A stretch of 64,000 nt of DNA from assembly GCF_000407485.1 (NCBI RefSeq), contig NZ_ASWD01000002.1, positions 744,001-808,000 of the forward strand, read 5' to 3'. Below the pieces are notes generated by a model. That model searched no databases. It had not been told where the DNA came from and saw nothing but the letters and a program-made list of their open reading frames with translations. The position numbers and the translations under genes are program-made. Of the stretch, positions 8,541 to 16,781 are shown piece after piece. The first letter of the stretch is position 1, and the number at the start of each line of letters is the position of its first letter. The DNA comes from Enterococcus pallens ATCC BAA-351 (GTDB taxonomy: Bacteria > Bacillota > Bacilli > Lactobacillales > Enterococcaceae).

Positions 8541-8783
8541 TTACGCTTTATTTCTTCCAAAAAAGAATGAAACAACGGCAACTAAAATAACTGCTCCGAT
8601 GATTGATGGCACAATTGCCATACCAGCTAATGCTGGTCCCCAGCTGCCAAACAATGCTTGACCTAACCAAGAACCGATTAATCCAGCAACAACGTTTGCA
8701 ATGATTCCCATTGAAGCTCCTTTACTTGTAATTGCTCCAGCGATAGCGCCGATTACGCCGCCTACTATTAATGACCAAATCAT
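8541..8783 (-). CDS. GlsB/YeaQ/YmgE family stress-response membrane protein
   Basis: The product is about 80 residues with three hydrophobic helices rich in Gly and Ala (GGVIGAIAGAITSKG, GLIGSWLGQALFG, AVILVAVVSFFFG), the pattern of the transglycosylase-associated/GlsB family. I chose the ATG at 8783 since GAGAG lies about ten bases before it; a GTG at 8792 is possible. In enterococci, GlsB partners the Gls24 envelope-stress protein, but no gls24 gene is present here. It precedes the catalase gene in the same direction. Confidence 0.9.
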   Translation of the reverse strand: MIWSLIVGGVIGAIAGAITSKGASMGIIANVVAGLIGSWLGQALFGSWGPALAGMAIVPSIIGAVILVAVVSFFFGRNKA

Positions 8784-9411
8784 GTTTACCACTCTCTTTC
8801 TTTTCGTTCATCGAACCGTTTGATTCGATAGGTATCTCAATAAATTACATAAAAATCCTGCAGGGTTTTTCTTTGCCGGCAATAATTTCTGATCAGAAAA
8901 ATCCAATTACGTGTTTAAGAACAGGTGCCTGTTTTTTCATTCATCATCATTTAAGTACTTTTTTTTGATAACATGCATGCTTACTAACAGCTTAGACTCT
9001 TCTGCTGTTTTTAGCAAAAAATCTGCTTTTAATTTTGCTTTATGAGAAATTTTTTAGTATTTTTTCTGAGTGGTTTTTCCTAACTAGGCTTATCTGCTAG
9101 TCTTTTTCAGCTGCTGCTTTTTTCTAATCTCTTTTTCCATAATAAAGTGATCAGAATCAGTATAAACATAATTAGAGCAGCTGCTATTGCAGCTGCCCTG
9201 ATTATGCTTGCTCCTCCGTTATCAGTTCGATCTTTTTTGATTTATGTTCTATTAGAAACTATTTTTAAACATCGCCTCCTGGCTCCATCAATTATCCTCT
9301 ACTCCAAAAAAGGTATCGTTGCACAGCTCCTAACAATCAATCGGCTTAAACAGAGATATATAACAATTAGCCTTTTTCATAATTAGCCAGCTTCAACTAC
9401 TATCGTATCTT
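8784..9411. other. Non-coding region between stress genes and pilus operon
   Basis: It holds an imperfect 20-bp palindrome centred on CCTGCAGG (8851-8870), an ATCGAA/TTCGAT dyad near 8813-8832 in the GlsB promoter region, T-rich tracts, and a long hairpin at 9168-9205. A hydrophobic frame on the plus strand at 9147-9386 has no ribosome binding site and I do not regard it as a gene. Confidence 0.45.
9168..9205. repeat. 17-bp near-perfect hairpin downstream of pilus operon
   Basis: Arms 9168-9184 and 9189-9205 pair over 17 bp with two G-U-type steps and a 4-base loop. It is about 207 bp past the last pilus-operon stop and could protect or end that transcript, though a T run is lacking. Confidence 0.5.
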
Positions 9412-12400
9412 TTATCGTCCTTTTTTCAGCAAGTACATGCTTGCTCCCATCAACATTAAACCAACCCAGACAAAAAATTCATTTGCTGAGCTACCCGTCT
9501 GAGGCAATCGTTTGCTGCTATTCGATTGAACCGTGTTTGTGTTTCCATTTTGATTGATGCCTCTATTCGTGTAAATCCACGATGTTCCATTAGGTGAACC
9601 TGGTGTGCCCGAATTTTTTGAATTGCTTCCTATCAGATTGGTTTGTTTTTCTGAAGTACTACTCGTCGTTTCTTTATTTATTCCACTAGACTCACTTGGT
9701 GAACTGCTACCCGGCCCCTTATCGGATTCACTACTGGATTCGCTACTCGATTCTGTATTCGATTCGCTGCTGGATTCCGCGCTCGACTCACTACTCGATT
9801 CCGTACTTGATTCGCTACTGGATTCCGGACTCAACTCACTATTCGATTCGCTGCTGGATTCACTACTGGATTCACTACCGGATTCGCTACTGGATTCCGT
9901 ACTCGATTCGCTACTCGACTCACTGCTCGATTCACTACTCGACTCACTACTCGATTCACTGCTCGACTCACTACTCGACTCTGTACTCGATTCGCTACTC
10001 GACTCACTGCTCGATTCGCTACTCGATTCGCTGCTGGATTCGCTGCTGGACTCTGTACTCGATTCCGTACTTGACTCACTGCTCGATTCGCTACTCGATT
10101 CCGTACTCGATTCCGTACTTGATTCACTGCTGGATTCGCTACTCGATTCGCTACTCGACTCACTGCTCGATTCGCTACTGGACTCCGTACTCGATTCACT
10201 ACTTGACTCCGTACTCGACTCACTGCTGGATTCCGTACTCGATTCGCTACTCGACTCGCTACTTGACTCACTGCTGGATTCCGTACTCGACTCTGTGCTC
10301 GATTCACTACTCGACTCGCTACTCGATTCACTACTCGACTCCGTACTTGATTCACTACTTGATTCGCTGCTGGATTCCGTACTCGATTCGCTACTCGATT
10401 CCGTACTAGACTCACTACTCGATTCGCTGCTGGACTCTGTGCTCGATTCACTGCTCGACTCGCTACTTGACTCTGTACTTGATTCACTGCTGGATTCGCT
10501 ACTGGACTCTGTACTCGATTCACTGCTCGATTCGCTGCTCGATTCGCTACTCGATTCGCTGCTGGATTCCGTACTCGACTCGCTACTCGACTCACTGCTG
10601 GATTCCGTACTCGATTCGCTACTCGACTCTGTGCTCGATTCACTGCTCGACTCGCTACTCGATTCACTACTCGACTCGCTACTGGACTCTGTACTTGATT
10701 CACTGCTGGATTCGCTACTTGACTCTGTACTCGACTCACTACTCGATTCACTACTGGATTCGCTACTGGATTCCGTACTTGATTCGCTACTAGATTCACT
10801 ACTGGACTCTGTACTCGATTCGCTGCTGGACTCACTGCTTGGTTCTGGTGGTGTTACGCCAGAATATTCATGCGCTCCTATGTCTGGTTGTCCGTCTGCC
10901 AAAGGATTTCCGAAATAATCACGTCCGCCATTATTCGCGATAGCGACACCTTGATTTATTGCAGGCGAATTTGCTGTTAGCTGATACCCTCCGACTGTTG
11001 CTAATCCTACGCCGCCGGTTCCCGGTGCTTCCATTACTTGCCCTTCAATAACCTCGGCTTCCGTGACTGCCCGCTCATGCTGCGGCTCCCCAGGAAGACT
11101 GATGGAATTCATCGCTCCGGTTAATTCTACAGCGGGATTTTTGACAATAATGGGTTTTTTCTCATTTTCTGGCACATTCGTATAGCCGTAATACAAGTTG
11201 TGGTCATACTTGATCGTAGCAGGATGGTCCTTGCCATAATGTGCTGGCTGCCAATAAGGCGTCACGTTGGTACCCTCATTATAAAAAATATTGTTTTTCA
11301 CTCGCACATACCCTGGTTCTTCTTGACTCATAACTGTTACACCGATCCCTTCGCCGGTGTAACAAGTATTGTTGTATACTTGGGCGACCTCTTCTTCCGT
11401 AATCCCAGGATAACGCGGATCATTATAATCTGGATTTAAACTATTAGACACTAAAAACAGGTGCTTTCGATCATTTTCACTAATATTGTAGCGAATAACC
11501 GTATCAAAATTCTTTGCTGAACAGATTAGCATGAATCCGCCTTGATTGTCATGACTATAATTGTATTGATAGATCGTCCCCGTTCCTGAGTCGCAATCAA
11601 ACCCTTCACCGTCATAATTATCGACTGTATTGAAGGCTTCATTAAATTGGAACTTCGGATAATAGCACAACCAAGGCCAAATTCCCGCATTCACTTGCCA
11701 ATAGTCTGGGACTTTAGGGACTTGGCTAAGTCGCGGATCTTCCTCATGGCTTTTGCTTGCTCCATTTGATACATTGTATTGAATTAATGGTTGGTATGAA
11801 TCAAAAGGCACAATGGCGTCACCGCCGGCATCCTGTACATAATTATTTTCGATGAGAACATTCGTATGTCCGTATTTTTGAATTTTTTCCGGATCAATAG
11901 TTGTGGCTTCCGCTTCGTTTGTAATTAGACCTTCATACACTGTACAGCCGACTGAAATACCTGTTCGAGTCACATCCTCTACGTGACAATTCGTCACGGA
12001 TATATTATCAAATCGGGTAATTTCTCCCTCGGTTGTTCCGCCGACTGTAAAATAAATCCCGCCATTTCCCCAGTTTTTGGCATGAACACTGCCATTGACA
12101 TCCGTAACCTTCAAATTGTCTGCATGAATGTTTTTGGTTAAGCCATTATTTTTCGCCAACACATAAAAGCCGACACGGCCTTCAGGGGTATTTTGCGTTC
12201 CCCAGTCGGGCATTTCAGTCTCTCCATGATTGGTAATGGCTAAATCTCTAACCGTCCAATTACTGGCATTGAACAAAGTGACCGCAGCATAGATTTCTTT
12301 GCCCATATCCTCCATCTGGGAAATGTAGCCTTTGCCTTCTCCATTGATCGTAGCTCTTCCACCAGCTTCGCCATAGCTTTCTAGAACAATTGGTGCGTCG

Positions 12401-12687
12401 TCCGAGCCTTCACCATTCACTTTTCCTTCTAAAAATAAAGTATCATCAAATATACTATCTTCATGGAGCCGAATCGTATCGCCCGGTTCAAACTTGGTCT
12501 GCTCCAGCTTATCTAAGCTTTTCCAGGCTTCGCCAGGAGATGTTCCCAGATTCTCATCATCTCCACTTTCAGCATTCACATAATAAATTGTTCCCGCCGC
12601 ATATGTGCTCTGGGGCAGCGCCCCAACAAGCATCGGTAATACCAGTAATACGATCCCTAATAGCATGAACACTCGATTATTTTTCAT
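9412..12687 (-). CDS. LPXTG-anchored beta-helix surface protein with giant Ser/Glu/Thr repeat
   Basis: The product has 1091 residues. A signal peptide (about 1-31, ends TYAAG) is followed by a right-handed parallel beta-helix domain (about 32-600) like those of polysaccharide lyases and chondroitinase-type proteins; it ends with a DYFGNPLADGQPDIGAHEY segment typical of such proteins. Residues of about 615-970 are an SSES/SSTES tetrapeptide repeat, which resembles Sdr-type stalks and is a likely glycosylation target. A C-terminal sorting signal (LPQTG, hydrophobic helix, KKGR) anchors it to the wall. It is the last gene of the pilus operon, 15 bp after the SurA-like gene, with AGGAGG before the ATG. 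Adhesin or glycan-degrading enzyme are both possible. Confidence 0.85.
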   Translation of the reverse strand: MKNNRVFMLLGIVLLVLPMLVGALPQSTYAAGTIYYVNAESGDDENLGTSPGEAWKSLDKLEQTKFEPGDTIRLHEDSIFDDTLFLEGKVNGEGSDDAPIVLESYGEAGGRATINGEGKGYISQMEDMGKEIYAAVTLFNASNWTVRDLAITNHGETEMPDWGTQNTPEGRVGFYVLAKNNGLTKNIHADNLKVTDVNGSVHAKNWGNGGIYFTVGGTTEGEITRFDNISVTNCHVEDVTRTGISVGCTVYEGLITNEAEATTIDPEKIQKYGHTNVLIENNYVQDAGGDAIVPFDSYQPLIQYNVSNGASKSHEEDPRLSQVPKVPDYWQVNAGIWPWLCYYPKFQFNEAFNTVDNYDGEGFDCDSGTGTIYQYNYSHDNQGGFMLICSAKNFDTVIRYNISENDRKHLFLVSNSLNPDYNDPRYPGITEEEVAQVYNNTCYTGEGIGVTVMSQEEPGYVRVKNNIFYNEGTNVTPYWQPAHYGKDHPATIKYDHNLYYGYTNVPENEKKPIIVKNPAVELTGAMNSISLPGEPQHERAVTEAEVIEGQVMEAPGTGGVGLATVGGYQLTANSPAINQGVAIANNGGRDYFGNPLADGQPDIGAHEYSGVTPPEPSSESSSESSTESSSESSSESSTESSSESSSESSSESSTESSSESSSESSTESSSESSSESSSESSSESSTESSSESSTESSSESSSESSTESSSESSSESSSESSSESSTESSSESSSESSTESSSESSSESSTESSSESSSESSTESSSESSTESSSESSSESSTESSSESSSESSSESSTESSTESSSESSSESSSESSTESSSESSTESSSESSTESSSESSSESSSESSSESSSESSTESSTESSSESSSESSTESSTESSSESSSESSSESSSESSSESSTESSSESSSESSSESSSESSSESSSESSTESSSESGSESSSESSSESNSELSPESSSESSTESSSESSAESSSESNTESSSESSSESDKGPGSSSPSESSGINKETTSSTSEKQTNLIGSNSKNSGTPGSPNGTSWIYTNRGINQNGNTNTVQSNSSKRLPQTGSSANEFFVWVGLMLMGASMYLLKKGR
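9724..10846 (-). repeat. Coding tandem repeat (12-bp unit) for the Ser/Glu/Thr stalk
   Basis: About 1.1 kb consists of degenerate 12-base units encoding S-S-S/T-E. Synonymous Ser and Thr codons vary between units but the period is constant. This keeps several other frames on both strands open, giving long false reading frames. The tract is prone to length change by slippage or recombination. Confidence 0.95.
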
Positions 12688-12702
12688 TTTTCCCTCCTGT
12701 GT

Positions 12703-13578
12703 CTATTTTCGTTCTACCCGTGCTGCCTCCACCCATTTTTTCACTTGCTTTTGATAATTTTCTTTTTCCAGTTGTATTCTGATGCTTTCCTCTACAGAAG
12801 CTAACGGCTGAATGGTTCCTCCTTGTGAATCCATGCAATAGTAGCCCCATGCTTCAGCTTCCGTACCGAACAGCTCACTCCAAGTTTTCGCTTTAAGTGT
12901 TACTACGTCAGACAGTTCGTCTTCCCGATACTTGATCCAATCTCGCAATGATTGTTCATTCAGCGTTGTTTCCTCAACCATTACGTCCTTAGCTGAACCA
13001 ATTTCATCCATTGAGAATTCTTTAGCGGCTAACGCCTGCAGCGTTTGTTTGGGACCTCGTATCCGATAAAGCTTTTTGGTATCAATGGTTCTAAATTGTT
13101 CGCTATGGGCTTGATAGTATCTCTTAACTGCTTGATCAGAAATGTCCTTACGCATTTTTTCCTTGAGTTTGTTGATGGTATTGCTAAGTGAATAAGGATA
13201 AAAACTTTCTAGGTCATATTTCTTCAACCCATAAACCACTTGACCCTTTTGAAGCTTTTTTTCATTTTCTTTATTGACCTTTTTTAGCTCTTGGGTTAAC
13301 TGTTTATAGGTAGCAGCTCCTTTGATTCCCAGCTTTTCCGCCTGCTGCAGCTGGACTTTGTCTTCAACAATCTGCTTTTGCAGCTCGTGCTCATTTAAAC
13401 GCGGATTTATTTTTTGATAAAAGGCATATTCTTCTTCCGTTATTGCCTGATCATTAACCTTCAACACCCATGGCTCGCGGAAAAAGGCAACGCCGATCAG
13501 CAAAACAATGCCTAAGCTGCCTAAAAGCAGAACTACGTTTCGTTTACTCTTTATTTTTTGACTAACAAATTTTTTCAT
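12703..13578 (-). CDS. Membrane-anchored SurA/PrsA-like protein in pilus operon
   Basis: The product has 291 residues: a basic N-terminus, one membrane helix (about 15-32, VVLLLGSLGIVLLIGVAFF), then an extracytoplasmic helical region like the N-terminal chaperone domain of SurA (VNDQAITEEEYAFYQ, EDKVQLQQAEKLGI). I see no clear parvulin catalytic core, so isomerase activity is doubtful. The ATG overlaps the sortase stop by 4 bp (ATGA), which suggests coupled translation. Its place between sortase and the last surface protein suggests a folding or assembly helper for exported pilins; this is inference from context. Confidence 0.75.
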   Translation of the reverse strand: MKKFVSQKIKSKRNVVLLLGSLGIVLLIGVAFFREPWVLKVNDQAITEEEYAFYQKINPRLNEHELQKQIVEDKVQLQQAEKLGIKGAATYKQLTQELKKVNKENEKKLQKGQVVYGLKKYDLESFYPYSLSNTINKLKEKMRKDISDQAVKRYYQAHSEQFRTIDTKKLYRIRGPKQTLQALAAKEFSMDEIGSAKDVMVEETTLNEQSLRDWIKYREDELSDVVTLKAKTWSELFGTEAEAWGYYCMDSQGGTIQPLASVEESIRIQLEKENYQKQVKKWVEAARVERK

Positions 13579-14792
13579 CTTAGCAAATCCTTTGAAATGT
13601 GTACTTCTTGCTTTTCCACAACGCTGGTTTTTATCACCTTTTTTAGTGTGAAGGTTGTATCCTTGATTCGTTTTACTTTGGTGCGTGCTAAAAATAGACG
13701 TTCTTTTCCTGAAACACCAATGGTATAGGTTTTTCCAAAAAGATCAGGAAAGACTACTTTCCCTTGCTCATCAGAAACCGCAACAAGGGCTTCACCCTCT
13801 AGAAGGACGGGATTTTTTCCACGTTTCCCTAAAAGCTGCAGCGAAACGCCAGCGAGTGGCTGCTGATTCAGATCCTTCAGGTAGAAAACCAGGGCATATT
13901 TTCTTCTGCCAATCATGCCTAAGCGGATAATTTGCCTGATGATAAACAGCAGCAAACAACTGCCTAGTATCCCGCCGGCTACCATCAACAGCAGGGTTTG
14001 TTGTTTGTTTTTATCTACCTGCTTGATTTCCTTTTCCATTTTTTGGGTATAAGGAACCCGATGGCCGCGTACTAATAAGCGATGGGTATTAATCGCATAG
14101 GGCGTACAAGTAAGCAGGGTGACATAATCCTTGCCCTCAACTACCAATAAATCCCGCGCATCGGTGGGCTCGATGACCTTGATCTGGTCCACTTCATACG
14201 CATGGGTTTCCTTTAATACTTCGATGAAGAACAAGTCTTTTTCCTTTAGCTCAGGCAAATCAGAAAACAGCTTGGCTTTTTTTAAGCCGCGGTGCGAAGA
14301 AATGACCGAGTGGGAGCTTTCTCCGCCCTTTAAAGAGGACGTCCCTTCTAAGATCGTTGCCCCCTTTGAGAGAAAAAAGTCATTGGTTAGATCATAAATC
14401 GGCAATTTGACATCAATTTTCGGAATAACAATCATTCCTGCCGTGTGCTCCTCTACGTAAGTCGGCGTTGCCTCTACCTTCTTTTCTTTTTGCCGGCGTT
14501 TTTCAGAAAAAGGTTCCCCATCAGAACCAGGATTTTTCTCCTTGCGGGCTTTTTCATCCCGAGCCTGCATTTCCTGCTGCAGCTTTTGAATTTCGGCCTC
14601 GTTTTTCTTCGAAGCCTCTCTTTGATATTTTTGGACAATTTTTTGGTCTAAATAATCATTGATTCCCTGACTTACTATTGGATACAAAAGCAATGAAAGA
14701 CCAAAAAGAAAGAACAGCAGCATGAATATCCGCTGCAGCATGATTGCCACCGCGTTCGATTTTTTCTCTTTCTTTTTCACCAATTTCGCCAT
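13575..14792 (-). CDS. srtC: Class C (pilus-polymerising) sortase with extra C-terminal domain
   Basis: The product has 405 residues: a membrane helix (about 17-40), a coiled, charged linker, and the sortase beta-barrel (about 115-255) with the catalytic His in VISSHRG, the active Cys in TLLTC and the Arg in HRLLVRG. A second membrane helix (about 270-290) is typical of class C. About 110 residues follow it and contain a Cna-B/prealbumin-like segment (PLAGVSLQLLGK, DEQGKVVFPDLFG), which sortases of this class usually lack. The enzyme joins pilin subunits by transpeptidation. GGAGAG precedes the ATG; the gene follows the major pilin after 111 bp that contain a terminator. Confidence 0.93.
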   Translation of the reverse strand: MAKLVKKKEKKSNAVAIMLQRIFMLLFFLFGLSLLLYPIVSQGINDYLDQKIVQKYQREASKKNEAEIQKLQQEMQARDEKARKEKNPGSDGEPFSEKRRQKEKKVEATPTYVEEHTAGMIVIPKIDVKLPIYDLTNDFFLSKGATILEGTSSLKGGESSHSVISSHRGLKKAKLFSDLPELKEKDLFFIEVLKETHAYEVDQIKVIEPTDARDLLVVEGKDYVTLLTCTPYAINTHRLLVRGHRVPYTQKMEKEIKQVDKNKQQTLLLMVAGGILGSCLLLFIIRQIIRLGMIGRRKYALVFYLKDLNQQPLAGVSLQLLGKRGKNPVLLEGEALVAVSDEQGKVVFPDLFGKTYTIGVSGKERLFLARTKVKRIKDTTFTLKKVIKTSVVEKQEVHISKDLLR

Positions 14793-14833
14793 GATGCTCT
14801 CCTCATTTCTCGCTTTCCTTTATCCAATGATTG

Positions 14834-14876
14834 AAAAAAGACAGTAACGAATGTCGCTCCTCTTCGCTACTGTCTT
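14834..14876 (-). terminator. Internal terminator between major pilin and sortase
   Basis: A 14-bp stem with one mismatch (14838-14851 with 14863-14876) is followed in the minus direction by six T. It lies 28 bp past the major pilin stop and before the sortase gene, so it should reduce read-through to the three downstream genes. A perfect 14-bp palindrome (GAAGCTTAAGCTTC, 14880-14893) lies next to it. Confidence 0.85.
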
Positions 14877-14903
14877 ATCGAAGCTTAAGCTTCTATTTAA
14901 TTG

Positions 14904-16781
14904 TTACGCTTCTTTTCGTTGTGAACGTACATACCATACGCCAACAATCGCCATTACTGCCACACCAAGAGCCATCATGACATAGATACCTGAACCACCT
15001 GTTGATGGTAGGCTGCCCTTTTGCTTGTTGACTACTTGACCTGGTGTACCTGCCAATGGATCTGTCGTGTTAAAAGATGTTTTAGACACAGTAAATTCAA
15101 CCATATCTGTTAACAATACATATTTATCTGTTGGTGTTTTGGTTTCTTGCAAGTAATATGTGCCATCTTTTAGGCCTTTAATTGTTACATAACCACTTGG
15201 ATTGGAAGTGAAGACTTCTGCATCTGCTGCATTTGCTGACCAACTAACTTCTCCATTTGAACCAATGACTAAATATTTAGCCGTTGATTTGTCGCTGCCA
15301 TCGCGAACAACAAATTCAGCACCTTCTAATCCTTTATTGTCATTTGAGCCATCAACTTTGATAAAATTATAACCACCGGTGTAAACGGAAGTTTTCCCTT
15401 CATCTGTATCAAAGTCGGTATCAATTTTTACCGTATTTTCAATGTCTGCTCCTGGTGCTGCTGTTTGAAGCAATTTCATTTTGTAAGTCATTGTTAAGGT
15501 AGCCCCTGGTTCCATCGCAGCAATACCAGCTGGAGTAAATTTCACAACAAAGTTTCTAGGATCAGCAGAAGCATTTACCTCCAAGGTATAATGTGTCGTT
15601 GGTGAAAAAACAGTTGTTCCATCAGTTAATGTTAAATCCGCGGTCGTTGAATCGAAATCTAAGTGCGTACCATAAGCATCTGTTACTTCGTATTTAGTGT
15701 ACCGAGGCGCGTCTAATGTACCATCGCCATTCGAATCAATTTTGTCCTTAATCCCCAAAGGAATAACCGTTGTCACTGTATACTCGATAAAGTCCCCAAC
15801 ATTTACGGTTGCGCCTTTATGTTCCTTTTTTACATCAATATCATCATTGATGATTGCATCGCTGCCGGTAAATGATTTAAGCGGTGTGCCACTATCCAAG
15901 GTAAATTGCTGGTTAACGGCCCCATTTTGAATGGCATAACCTGGAAGGGTTGTTACCTCAGTTAAATAATAGGTGCCGAACAATAGGCGTTCTTCTTTGA
16001 ATTTACCGTATTCGTCTGTTTTAAATTTAAGGGCACTTCCTTTTACTGTCGTCCAGGTTGGTGTACCAGATGAATCAAATCCGCTCAGGTATTCAGTTCC
16101 TGTTGCACTGTAAAGACCACCCTTGTGAATAACGAATTCGACATCTTTCAATGGAATTGGATTATCATCTTCATCTTTCAGGCTTGAAAGCTTCTCCACT
16201 TCAACTCCAGCAGTTTCAACCACATTTTTTGGATACAAGTGAATATCGACAAGCGGATCTCCATCAGAATCCTCTAAAGGCAAAGCAACAATCATATTAG
16301 CAGCTGCTGTTACCCCAGCCATTGGTGTTTCAACAATCGCATAAACCGAATTTTTCCCGTTGGTTTTATCAGGTAATCCTGAAAATGTTAGGTCCCCAAC
16401 TGAACCAGTAGTTGATGAGGTTGTGCCTGTTTTTACTAGTGGGCCGGTATAAGTCGACTTCCCACTTAATGCTGCAGTTGCTTCATCTATCGTGTATTTA
16501 GCTGTACCACCGCCAGGCTTTACTGTATTTAATAGCGTGTAAAACTCCTCTGTCACATCATAAACTTTGAATTCTACCCCGCCAAAGCCGTCAGCTGATG
16601 CAAATTCTGACATAACTTCACCTGTATTTTGAATTGGTGCTTGGGAAGTGCTAAACCGCTTCTTGTGCAAGGTAATATCTACCGTTCCAGCCGCCTCAGC
16701 TTTTAAGCTGGACCCCAAGCCTAAAGCAACTGGTAATACCATAATCACCGTTGCGATAAGCAACATTAATTTCTTTTTCAT
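14904..16781 (-). CDS. Major pilin, SpaA-type, LPXTG
   Basis: The product has 625 residues. The signal peptide ends near residue 31 (KAEAAG). The pilin motif lysine is in YPKN (about residue 188), the site where sortase C links subunits. Cna-B/SpaA-type domains follow, with E-box-like segments YYLTEV and YYLQET that support internal isopeptide bonds, and a central isopeptide-forming D2-type domain. The C-terminus carries LPSTG, a hydrophobic helix and RSQRKEA. Presence of both pilin motif and sorting signal makes it the likely shaft subunit. The start overlaps the preceding gene's stop (ATGA), with GGAGGAGAG upstream. Confidence 0.93.
   Translation of the reverse strand: MKKKLMLLIATVIMVLPVALGLGSSLKAEAAGTVDITLHKKRFSTSQAPIQNTGEVMSEFASADGFGGVEFKVYDVTEEFYTLLNTVKPGGGTAKYTIDEATAALSGKSTYTGPLVKTGTTSSTTGSVGDLTFSGLPDKTNGKNSVYAIVETPMAGVTAAANMIVALPLEDSDGDPLVDIHLYPKNVVETAGVEVEKLSSLKDEDDNPIPLKDVEFVIHKGGLYSATGTEYLSGFDSSGTPTWTTVKGSALKFKTDEYGKFKEERLLFGTYYLTEVTTLPGYAIQNGAVNQQFTLDSGTPLKSFTGSDAIINDDIDVKKEHKGATVNVGDFIEYTVTTVIPLGIKDKIDSNGDGTLDAPRYTKYEVTDAYGTHLDFDSTTADLTLTDGTTVFSPTTHYTLEVNASADPRNFVVKFTPAGIAAMEPGATLTMTYKMKLLQTAAPGADIENTVKIDTDFDTDEGKTSVYTGGYNFIKVDGSNDNKGLEGAEFVVRDGSDKSTAKYLVIGSNGEVSWSANAADAEVFTSNPSGYVTIKGLKDGTYYLQETKTPTDKYVLLTDMVEFTVSKTSFNTTDPLAGTPGQVVNKQKGSLPSTGGSGIYVMMALGVAVMAIVGVWYVRSQRKEA

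Noticed and set aside
9147-9386. Hydrophobic 79-codon plus-strand frame
   Set aside because: There is no ribosome binding site, and it is built over a long hairpin; the composition explains the open frame.
9724-10846. CRISPR-like periodic repeat
   Set aside because: The units are 12 bp, contiguous and coding, with no spacers and no cas genes nearby.
9605-10918. Long plus-strand frames (Asp-Ser-Leu repeats) and a second minus-strand frame of Arg/Val/Asn repeats
   Set aside because: They are by-products of the 12-bp period in the Ser/Glu/Thr stalk of the LPXTG protein; they lack ribosome binding sites, and the minus-strand LPXTG frame has signal peptide and anchor.
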